From an uncultured Fusobacterium sp. (GTDB taxonomy: Bacteria; Fusobacteriota; Fusobacteriia; Fusobacteriales; Fusobacteriaceae), in NCBI GenBank assembly GCA_900545035.1, contig UQXM01000066.1, positions 1 through 9,675 on the forward strand: a stretch of 9,675 nucleotides of DNA, in the 5' to 3' direction. A program made the translations under genes and the position numbers. Under the pieces are notes generated by a model. It was given only the letters and a program-made list of their open reading frames with translations. It searched no databases and was not told where the DNA came from. Positions within the stretch are counted from its first letter, which is position 1. Every line of letters starts with the position of its first letter. Of the stretch, positions 1 to 6,062 are shown in pieces.

Positions 1-25
1 CTCTATCCAACTGAGCTACAGAATC
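1..25 (-). tRNA. tRNA gene, 5' part only (identity not determinable)
   Basis: Read on the minus strand, the window edge gives a 7-nt acceptor strand followed by the universally placed TA (positions 8-9) and the D-arm sequence GCTCAGTTGGATAGAG. That is the standard 5' third of a bacterial elongator tRNA. The anticodon and 3' half lie outside the window. The D-loop type occurs in Arg and Lys tRNAs among others, so I do not assign an amino acid. Confidence 0.85.
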
Positions 26-33
26 ACTCAGAT

Positions 34-62
34 ATTATATAATATTTTTCTTTTTTTTTGAA
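34..62 (-). promoter_or_regulatory. putative promoter of the tRNA gene
   Basis: On the minus strand a perfect TATAAT (34-39) ends 8 nt before the mature tRNA 5' end. A 4/6 match to the -35 consensus, TTCAAA (57-62), lies 17 nt upstream. No hairpin terminator separates the upstream PHP gene from the tRNA, so read-through from that operon is also possible. Confidence 0.4.
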
Positions 63-66
63 GTCT

Positions 67-825
67 TTATTTTTCAAAACTTCCTTTCAGACCATAAATA
101 AGATGTTTTTGTCCAAGTCCCCCAAGGAGTTTCATCTTATTAAAATAATCTGAAGCTAAACTGTGCCTGAAATTTATTTCGTTGCAGTATTCATAAAAAT
201 CTTTTATTTCATTCATAAAATGGCTGTCGCTTCCAAAAGTTATTCCCATATTATATTTTTTCTGAATTTCTTCTGCAACAGCATTTCTTGAATTTGGCAG
301 AGCATGATTATGAATTTCTATCGCATCAACTCTTCCGATAATATTATAAATATAATCTTTGTTTTTGATAAAATTTTTCTGTGCCACTCCCGCTATATGA
401 GGAATAGATTTGTAACATTCAAAATTTTCAAGTGCCCTCAGATAATATTCAATATCTTTTGTGGTTTTAGCCATTCTTATTTTACTTTTATTCGGCTCAA
501 CATACCCCTTATAAAAATATATCATATCGTCTTCCGAAGCAAAATAAACCAAAAGCTCAAAACCGTCGCAGCACCCAAGCTCCAGTCCCGGAACAACATT
601 TATTCCCATTTTTCTCAATAAAATATTTCCTCCCACAGCATTATGGTCGGTTACCGCTATAAGATAGTTTTTATCTTTCAGATAATCCAATAAACTTTTG
701 CTGCTGATAAAACCGTCTGAATAATTTGTATGAATATGCAAATCCACAAAAGTTTTATTTTTTCCTCTGTCAGTATAAAATCTTTTTAAAAATCCGTCTA
801 AATTTTCCAAATTTCCTAAGCCCAT
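67..825 (-). CDS. PHP-domain metal-dependent phosphoesterase-like protein
   Basis: A 252-residue protein of the PHP (polymerase and histidinol phosphatase) superfamily, predicted to be a soluble metal-dependent phosphoesterase. Metal-ligand motifs appear in the expected order: HIH with a downstream D (H30, H32, D37), TDHN (D60-H61), the GLELGC glutamate (E82), PHIAG (H143), EIHNH (H172) and GSDSH (D200, H202). The set looks complete, so activity is plausible; the substrate cannot be read from the sequence. The length fits a stand-alone PHP protein rather than a DNA polymerase or histidinol phosphatase. Its ribosome binding site GGGAGG overlaps the stop codon of the cardiolipin synthase 11 nt upstream, so the two are very probably co-transcribed and translationally coupled. 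No terminator hairpin is visible after its stop. Confidence 0.85.
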   Translation of the reverse strand: MGLGNLENLDGFLKRFYTDRGKNKTFVDLHIHTNYSDGFISSKSLLDYLKDKNYLIAVTDHNAVGGNILLRKMGINVVPGLELGCCDGFELLVYFASEDDMIYFYKGYVEPNKSKIRMAKTTKDIEYYLRALENFECYKSIPHIAGVAQKNFIKNKDYIYNIIGRVDAIEIHNHALPNSRNAVAEEIQKKYNMGITFGSDSHFMNEIKDFYEYCNEINFRHSLASDYFNKMKLLGGLGQKHLIYGLKGSFEK

Positions 826-836
826 TTTTTACCTCC

Positions 837-2291
837 CTAGATTACCGGAGATATCAACCTGCAGATTGACTCTTTTATCTGTTCTCTCATTTTTCTTTTT
901 TTCATTATTTTATATTCAAGAGTTTTTGAGTTTGACACATCTTCAAAAAACATCTGTCTTAAATGTCCCACAAGCTCCAAATCATACACATTAAAATTGA
1001 TTTCAAAATTCTGATACAAACTTCTGTAATCAAAATTGGCACTTCCGAAAGAAGCAACTTGATTATCAATTATTATCAGCTTACTGTGGAAAAATCCTTT
1101 TTCATATCTGTATACTTCTGCTCCCATTTCCAAAAGCTCAACAGCAAATCCTTGATTTGCCCAATATACAAAAGGGTGGTCGCCTACTGCCGGCATAATT
1201 ATTTTTACTTCCACTCCCGAAAGAATTGCTATTCTCAAACAATCCAAAAGCAAATCATCGGGGACAAAATATGGCGTTTCAATATAAATACTTCTTTTTG
1301 CACTCATAATAAGATTTATAAAACAATCTCTTATTGTTCTTGTCTGATAATTGGGACCGCTGCTTATAATCTGCATAGCATTGATATGAAATTTTTCTTT
1401 GTTCTCCTCAATACTGTTTATTTTTTTCCGCAGCTGCCTGTCAACATCTTTAAGATTTACTCCTTTATGAACAAAATTCCACATAATATAAAATTCTCTG
1501 TCCGCATCAACCGCAATTTCTCCTGCAATTCTCGCTCCCGTATCTCTCCATGCTCCCAATTTCCCTCTTCCTATATATTCCTTTCCTATATTGAATCCTC
1601 CGGCATAAAGAACAAGACTGTCGATAATGCACAGTTTTCTGTGATCGCGATAATTTGCTCTCAAATTTCCAAATCTGAAAACAGGAAAATGGGAAGGGAA
1701 AAATGTTTTTACCTCTGCTCCTGCTTTCACAAGTTCTTTTATTCTTTTTCTCGTAATAATTTTTGTTCCTATACCGTCTTTTATTATTCTTACTTTTACT
1801 CCTGCTTTAGCTTTGGCAAGAAGCTCATCATATATCGTTTTTCCAAATTCATCATCATTAAAAATATAATATTCCATATTTATTGTTTCTTTGGCTTTTC
1901 TTATATCTTCAATCATCCTTTTGAAAAAGCTGTTTCCCTCTTTAAAAAAATATACATTGTTGAGGTAAGTAGCTTTGTTTCCCACAGAATTTGCAATATA
2001 GTTTACCAGTTTTGCTCTTTTTTCCACAAGCTGAACTTTGTAATGATTTTCTTTGTATATCTGTCTCAAAAAATTTCTTGTATAAAATTTTTCTGTTTTT
2101 CTTTTTTTATAAAATTTCATACCGAAAAACAAATATGCAATAAATCCGAAATACGATGTTAAAAGCAGAATAGTTATCCAAAACAAGGTATATACCGGTC
2201 TTTTTCTTTCAAAGAAAAGCACCACAGAAGCTAAAAGTATATTTGCGATAAAAATATAATCGCTCAGTAAATGTAAAATCTGCTGTAACAT
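837..2291 (-). CDS. cls: cardiolipin synthase, two HKD motifs (phospholipase D superfamily)
   Basis: Membrane enzyme predicted to condense two phosphatidylglycerols into cardiolipin and glycerol. I chose the start at 2291 (484 residues) because AAGGAGGG lies 4-5 nt upstream. An in-frame ATG at 2357 would add 22 polar residues ahead of the membrane segment and has no comparable ribosome binding site. The protein begins with two hydrophobic segments (about residues 10-27 and 35-58), as in the Cls family. Two catalytic HxKxxxxD motifs follow: H217-K219-D224 (HRKLCIID) and H402-K404-D409 (HSKLIIID), each followed by the usual glycine/serine-asparagine stretch (GGFN, GSANFDYRS). Length is typical of the family (about 480-510). 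It is the first gene of an operon with the PHP protein. The gene symbol is at family level; several Cls paralogues share this architecture. Confidence 0.93.
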   Translation of the reverse strand: MLQQILHLLSDYIFIANILLASVVLFFERKRPVYTLFWITILLLTSYFGFIAYLFFGMKFYKKRKTEKFYTRNFLRQIYKENHYKVQLVEKRAKLVNYIANSVGNKATYLNNVYFFKEGNSFFKRMIEDIRKAKETINMEYYIFNDDEFGKTIYDELLAKAKAGVKVRIIKDGIGTKIITRKRIKELVKAGAEVKTFFPSHFPVFRFGNLRANYRDHRKLCIIDSLVLYAGGFNIGKEYIGRGKLGAWRDTGARIAGEIAVDADREFYIMWNFVHKGVNLKDVDRQLRKKINSIEENKEKFHINAMQIISSGPNYQTRTIRDCFINLIMSAKRSIYIETPYFVPDDLLLDCLRIAILSGVEVKIIMPAVGDHPFVYWANQGFAVELLEMGAEVYRYEKGFFHSKLIIIDNQVASFGSANFDYRSLYQNFEINFNVYDLELVGHLRQMFFEDVSNSKTLEYKIMKKRKMREQIKESICRLISPVI

Positions 2292-2336
2292 ATAACCCTC
2301 CTTTTGACAGCTATTTATAAAGTTCCTGCTGTTATT

Positions 2337-2342
2337 ATTATA
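2337..2342 (-). promoter_or_regulatory. candidate -10 box for the cls-PHP operon
   Basis: A perfect TATAAT on the minus strand lies 46 nt upstream of the chosen cls start, the only strong -10 match in the divergent gap for that direction. No good -35 box sits 16-18 nt upstream, so the call is weak. Confidence 0.35.
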
Positions 2343-2432
2343 CCTCATTTTTTTCAATAAAGCAGAAAACTTTTATAAATTTAGTCGGATTTTTTTATTA
2401 TTTTGTCAGCAAATATATATTTTTTAATACTC

Positions 2433-2461
2433 TTGAAAAATCCCTTAATTTAATATATACT
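2433..2461 (+). promoter_or_regulatory. sigma70-type promoter of the SIR2-like operon
   Basis: TTGAAA (2433-2438) and TATACT (2456-2461) are separated by exactly 17 nt, giving a transcription start near 2468, about 30 nt before the ATG at 2499. A TATAAT at 2462-2467 lies directly after it but has no matching -35. The ribosome binding site is AGCGAGG, about 8 nt before the ATG. Confidence 0.6.
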
Positions 2462-2498
2462 TATAATGAACAACTAATTTAACAAGCGAGGTTATTAT

Positions 2499-3332
2499 AT
2501 GAGCTTTTTTGAAAAACTTGACTTAGATAAAAAACTTAATATATGTACTGGCAATTTTTTTGAAAAATCTAATGGGTTTCCAAGCAGAGACGGTCTTGCT
2601 GAAATTTTGACAAATCATTTTAAATTTGCAAATGTAAAAAACTTTGATGACAGACATTCTCTGTTCGGAGTGAGTCAAAGTTTTGTAGACTCTGTTATCG
2701 GAACCAAACAGTCTTTATATAAAAAATTACAAGGAGTATATGAGTACAAAAAAAGCAGCAACAACTATCTTGACACACTTATACAGTCAAATCTTGTGGC
2801 TGCCGTTATCAGCACCAGCTATGATTCTTCCATTGAAGAAAATCAAAATGTAAAAAAAATAATTCCTTATGACAAAGAAATTTTTACCGACGGGAAAATA
2901 AGACTTTATAAAGTTTTGGGAGATTTTTCTTCTTTTGATAACTGCGCAATAACAGAACAGGATTTTAAAAGATTGAAAGTTCTTCCTTTTTATACTATGT
3001 TTTGGGAAAGTATCAGACAAGAGATGAAACACAGAAGCACTATTTTTCTGGGTGTGGATTTTGATGATTCGGATTTCTTCACGATTATGGATTTTATTTT
3101 AAGTAAAAATTGTGAAGACATCAAACCTATGTATGTGATTACTTCAAATTCTATTCTCAGCTCAAAAGTGATGGAATTTTTCAACAAATACAACATAAAA
3201 GTTTTGGTTTCCAATGAATATGAATTTTTCAGAGGACTTAAAGAATATACAGGAAATTCAAATATTAATTTGGATATCATGTTTCCGCAAACGATAAGCG
3301 AGCTGATGAATGTAAAAAAGTTTCAGTGGTAG
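2499..3332 (+). CDS. SIR2-like fold protein with degenerate catalytic motifs; frame-0 part of a probable frameshift gene
   Basis: A 277-residue protein whose motif order follows the SIR2/SIR2-like NAD-binding fold. ICTGNF with NGFPSRDGL (residues 15-33) matches the Gly-rich GAG and GxPxW region. VISTSYDSS (103-111) sits at the TTNYD position. KVLGDF (138-143) sits where kLHGd is expected, and TIFLGVDFDDSDF (181-193) matches the late VGyxxxD element. The catalytic Asn of TTNYD is Ser and the active-site His of LHG is Leu, so NAD hydrolysis or deacetylation seems lost. I infer a pseudoenzyme or binding module. First gene of a plus-strand operon with its own promoter. Its last codons include A AAA AAG three codons before the TAG, and the next reading frame overlaps by 7 nt (see the frameshift entry). 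Assignment to SIR2-like is by motif spacing only; the function is unknown. Confidence 0.6.
   Translation: MSFFEKLDLDKKLNICTGNFFEKSNGFPSRDGLAEILTNHFKFANVKNFDDRHSLFGVSQSFVDSVIGTKQSLYKKLQGVYEYKKSSNNYLDTLIQSNLVAAVISTSYDSSIEENQNVKKIIPYDKEIFTDGKIRLYKVLGDFSSFDNCAITEQDFKRLKVLPFYTMFWESIRQEMKHRSTIFLGVDFDDSDFFTIMDFILSKNCEDIKPMYVITSNSILSSKVMEFFNKYNIKVLVSNEYEFFRGLKEYTGNSNINLDIMFPQTISELMNVKKFQW
3296..3332 (+). promoter_or_regulatory. candidate programmed -1 ribosomal frameshift site
   Basis: The heptamer A AAA AAG (3314-3320) lies in the correct register: frame 0 reads GTA AAA AAG TTT CAG TGG TAG. A -1 slip would continue GTT TCA GTG GTA into the 3326-4507 frame, which is open back to a stop at 3266. A Shine-Dalgarno-like AAGCGAG (3296-3302) lies 11 nt upstream, as in dnaX-type sites, and matches the AAGCGAG used at this gene's own start. 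I see no strong downstream stem-loop. The fused product would have about 669 residues. Confidence 0.55.
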
Positions 3333-4507
3333 TATCAACAGAAGAAGAAAATTCTGAATCTGAAAATACAGAAGAAAATTTTGAAATTATAAACGAAGTT
3401 CAAAATGAAATTGATACTACTGAAAATATATCGGAAGAAAACACAGAAATAATTTCAGAAGAAACAGAAAATAAAGAGGAAGAGCAGAAAGATAAAGAGC
3501 TTTTTGAAGAAATTACTGAAAACCAATATCAGCTTTTCAGCACTGATTCCAAAAAAGCTGAAATTATAAACGAAGTTCTTGAAACAGCTTCATTGGAAGA
3601 ATCTGAAGAAATTGCTCAAGAGCCGGAAATTATTGAAACAGAAAATAAAGAAATTGAGCCGGAAATCGAGTCTGTACAGGAAATTTATGAGCCAAAAACA
3701 GTAACAATCGATTATGACAGTTCTATGGGAAAATTTGAAACAGCTCTTGAAATAAGATACAGTTCTTTAAAACTTACATCTTTCCCTGTAAAAATTTCCA
3801 ACATTCCTGCAGGAATGACTTTTCCTGACGAACTTGTTATAGGAAATGCTTCCATAAAAATTGGAGATGAAACTATAAATAACTGTTATCTTAAAATAGC
3901 TTCAAATGAATCTGTGAAAATGTTTGAAATAAAACACAGAGAATTTAAGCTGGGACTTAGTGTTACACTTAATAACGACACAATAAATTCTTACGGAAAT
4001 GTTCGTTATTATGAAATAAGTTCTCTTATTAAAAATTCAAGAATGCTTAAAGTTTTGGAAATGTTCGGAAATATTTTCAGCGGAGCACCTATTACTTTTA
4101 AAGTAAACAAACTTTACGGAAATATTATTGCTGAAGATACAGTGGAAAATATAAAAATTAAAACTATTCAAAATTTCTTTGGCACTCTTGAAAAAGCAGG
4201 ATACAAATTTCAAGCCGATAAACTTCCTGAAAGCAGTAATATTTATTATCTTCTTGAGCTTTGTTCAGCTCTGAAAGAAAATAAGAAAATTGAAACTTGG
4301 TGTAATTTCAATCTGAATACAGAAAATATGAATCTGCACGAAGGAGATTCTCTGATAATTAAAAGAACACATAATTTTGACAAACATTCTGCTGTTGAAG
4401 AAACTGTTATTCTTAAAGCTCCTCTGAGTGAACAGAATATTTTTACGAAAAAAACAGCAGGGTACAGAAAGCAGTGTATTATAGAACTGAAAAAAATTAG
4501 CAAATAG
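3326..4507 (+). CDS. Glu-rich protein with unrecognised C-terminal domain; probable -1 frame extension of the SIR2-like gene
   Basis: I do not recognise this family. Residues 1-122 are extraordinarily acidic (about 40 Glu in the first 120) and low in complexity, with a repeated EIINEV element at about residues 20-25 and 79-84; this is probably a disordered linker. From residue 125 to 393 the sequence becomes normal in composition, with alternating hydrophobic strands (for example FPVKISNIPAGMTF at 153-166 and a helical stretch near 235-252), so it is likely a folded, mainly beta domain. No transmembrane segment or signal peptide is seen. The only possible start is GTG at 3326, inside the previous gene's last codons and without a Shine-Dalgarno sequence. 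Independent initiation is therefore unlikely, and either frameshift fusion or tight coupling is more plausible. A sequencing indel in the A6 run would give the same picture. Confidence 0.7.
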   Translation: MVVSTEEENSESENTEENFEIINEVQNEIDTTENISEENTEIISEETENKEEEQKDKELFEEITENQYQLFSTDSKKAEIINEVLETASLEESEEIAQEPEIIETENKEIEPEIESVQEIYEPKTVTIDYDSSMGKFETALEIRYSSLKLTSFPVKISNIPAGMTFPDELVIGNASIKIGDETINNCYLKIASNESVKMFEIKHREFKLGLSVTLNNDTINSYGNVRYYEISSLIKNSRMLKVLEMFGNIFSGAPITFKVNKLYGNIIAEDTVENIKIKTIQNFFGTLEKAGYKFQADKLPESSNIYYLLELCSALKENKKIETWCNFNLNTENMNLHEGDSLIIKRTHNFDKHSAVEETVILKAPLSEQNIFTKKTAGYRKQCIIELKKISK

Positions 4508-4531
4508 TAGTTTTACATAAGAGGTGAAGCA

Positions 4532-5296
4532 ATGCTGGAAAAAGAAAGTTTTTTTAAAAAATTTTCTATTGAGGAAAAATACTTTGAGTCAACAGGACTT
4601 GACTGGGACGAGCTTGTAAAAATATATGATGATTATGTAAATCTAGTTCCGCATCTTGAAAAACTTGCAGACAGATTTACTTTCAAATTGATTGACACCA
4701 ACGGTGTCCATTCAGTAAGAAGACGGGTAAAAAAACCAACTCACCTTATTGAAAAAATAATAAGAAAAGGCAGAAAATATGCTGACAGAAATATTTCTGT
4801 AAAAAATTACAAAGAAATTGTTACAGACCTTATCGGAGTAAGAATTCTTCACCTTTTCAAAGATGACTGGGTGCACATTCACAATGAGATTTTAAAATTT
4901 TGGAAAGTTGCAGAAACTCCTCAGATAAATGTAAGACCGGGAGATTACAACATGGAACTTCTGAAAGAATCTATGGCTCATCTCAACTGTGAAATTATTG
5001 TGAGAGAACACGGCTACCGTTCAGTACATTATCTGATACAAACAGAAACAGAATCAAAAGAAAAACTTTCTATGGAAATGAAAAATGCAGTACAGGAGGA
5101 AGAACAGATTGAATATATCTATAAACTTCAACCTGTAAGAGCTGAATTTAGAAAAATAGAAGAAAAAATGCTAAAAATTCAGGAAAAGCTTAATGTTTTA
5201 AATAAAAGATTAACATCAGAATGGCCATATGAAATATATGGGACTCTATCAAAAGATGAAATGTTGAAAACATATAACAAAATTATGAAAAAATAA
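4532..5296 (+). CDS. RelA/SpoT-like (p)ppGpp synthetase-domain protein lacking the EIQVRT half; possibly chimeric
   Basis: The N-terminal two thirds resemble small alarmone synthetases, which transfer pyrophosphate from ATP to GDP or GTP. Visible elements are a Lys/Arg-rich stretch (SVRRRVKK, residues 61-68, and EKIIRKGRK, 74-82), IVTDLIGVRI (96-105) and REHGYRSVHYLI (158-169). Next should come E-I-Q-V-R-T and a W..EIDH motif. The sequence reads LSMEM (179-183), which fits the lead-in, and then diverges into a charged coiled-coil-like tail (184-254) with no EIQVRT in any frame. Synthetase activity is therefore doubtful. The start has a good ribosome binding site, GAGGTG, 5 nt before the ATG, 24 nt after the acidic gene's stop, so it is third in that operon. 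Leucine codons are mostly CTT/CTG before residue 183 and shift toward TTA/CTA after it. Alternatives are a toothless alarmone-binding regulator or an assembly junction. Confidence 0.7.
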   Translation: MLEKESFFKKFSIEEKYFESTGLDWDELVKIYDDYVNLVPHLEKLADRFTFKLIDTNGVHSVRRRVKKPTHLIEKIIRKGRKYADRNISVKNYKEIVTDLIGVRILHLFKDDWVHIHNEILKFWKVAETPQINVRPGDYNMELLKESMAHLNCEIIVREHGYRSVHYLIQTETESKEKLSMEMKNAVQEEEQIEYIYKLQPVRAEFRKIEEKMLKIQEKLNVLNKRLTSEWPYEIYGTLSKDEMLKTYNKIMKK

Positions 5297-5338
5297 TTAT
5301 GATTTTTAGAAAAGTATGATAGAATTATGGAGGAGAAA

Positions 5339-5980
5339 ATGAAAATGGTAAAAATAGTAATATTGCTATTAATAATTGCAGGAGGTTTTTTCTATCATTC
5401 GAGAAAGAGTCGTTCAGCTGATTTAAATATTAAGGAGGGAACAAAAGTGGAAAATATAGTATTAAATGCTAAAATAAAAACATCAAAAGGTGAGATAAAT
5501 TTAAAATTATATCCAGAAGCTACACCTATAACAGTAACAAATTTTGTACATTTAGCAAGAAAAGGATATTATGATGGATTAAAATTTCATAGAGTAATAG
5601 CAGATTTTATGATTCAAGGTGGAGATCCTACAGGAACTGGAGCAGGAGGACCTGGATATCAATTTGGTGATGAATTTATTGAAGAATTTACATTTAATGA
5701 ACCAGGAAAATTAGCAATGGCTAATGCAGGACCTGGAACAAATGGTTCTCAATTTTTTATAACTCATGTACCAACTGAGTGGCTTAACTACAAGCATACT
5801 ATTTTTGGGGAGGTAGTTTCTGATGCTGATCAAGCTGTAGTTAATAAAGTAGAACAGGGAGATACCATTGAAACAATAGAAATTACTGGAGATGTAGATA
5901 AATTTTTAGAAGCTAATAAAGAAATGACAGAGAAAATGGATGAAATATTAGCTCAAACAATGCCTAATTTAAAAAAATAA
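5339..5980 (+). CDS. cyclophilin-type peptidyl-prolyl cis-trans isomerase with N-terminal hydrophobic anchor
   Basis: Catalyses prolyl cis-trans isomerisation during protein folding. Counting from the ATG at 5339 (213 residues, GGAGG 5 nt upstream), the cyclophilin core starts near residue 40. It carries the active-site set FHRVIADFMIQGGDPTGTG with R85, F90 and Q93, then GSQFFITH, W148 and H153. The N-terminus (MKMVKIVILLLIIAGGFF) is a basic-hydrophobic signal or anchor segment with no lipobox cysteine, implying a periplasmic or membrane-attached enzyme. An ATG 2 codons further in (5345) is an equally possible start; the ATG at 5327 overlaps the ribosome binding site and is unlikely. A strong internal ribosome binding site and GTG at 5447 could give a second, cytosolic form. 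It lies 42 nt after the RelA-like gene, but its leucines are almost all TTA, unlike the upstream genes. A strong terminator follows. Confidence 0.93.
   Translation: MKMVKIVILLLIIAGGFFYHSRKSRSADLNIKEGTKVENIVLNAKIKTSKGEINLKLYPEATPITVTNFVHLARKGYYDGLKFHRVIADFMIQGGDPTGTGAGGPGYQFGDEFIEEFTFNEPGKLAMANAGPGTNGSQFFITHVPTEWLNYKHTIFGEVVSDADQAVVNKVEQGDTIETIEITGDVDKFLEANKEMTEKMDEILAQTMPNLKK
5432..5449 (+). promoter_or_regulatory. internal ribosome binding site and GTG start within the cyclophilin gene
   Basis: AAGGAGG (5432-5438) lies 8 nt before an in-frame GTG (5447-5449) at the exact boundary between the signal/anchor peptide and the cyclophilin core. Initiation here would give a complete cytosolic isomerase of 178 residues. 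The site matches the anti-Shine-Dalgarno as well as the upstream one does, so it is a candidate dual start. A chance purine run is the alternative. Confidence 0.45.
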
Positions 5981-5993
5981 TAGAAATAAAAAT

Positions 5994-6046
5994 AAAAGTC
6001 AACTACCAGCTGTGTTATTTGAAACAGTGGTTAGTTGACTTTTTTT
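5994..6046 (+). terminator. bidirectional intrinsic terminator between cyclophilin and peptide-binding protein genes
   Basis: The arms AAAAGTCAACTACCA (5994-6008) and TGGTTAGTTGACTTTT (6028-6043) form a stem of about 15 bp with one bulged base and a 19-nt loop. The run of T to 6046 terminates the plus-strand cyclophilin transcript. On the opposite strand the same stem is followed by TTTTATTTTTATT, so it can also end the converging minus-strand gene that stops at 6063. Confidence 0.9.
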
Positions 6047-6062
6047 AGAGAGGGAAGTTTTA

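Noticed and set aside
304..621. Plus-strand frame opposite the PHP gene
   Set aside because: Antisense shadow of a gene whose metal-binding motifs are intact; no ribosome binding site and no recognisable protein features.
963..2162. Long plus-strand open frame opposite cardiolipin synthase
   Set aside because: It lies wholly antisense to a gene with complete HKD motifs, is rich in Phe/Ile/Ser/Cys as expected of a shadow frame in AT-rich coding DNA, and has no credible start signal.
5264..5320. Promoter for the cyclophilin gene (TTGAAA at 5264, TATGAT at 5315)
   Set aside because: The spacing between the elements is far too long and no better -35 lies 16-18 nt before TATGAT, so no separate promoter is supported.
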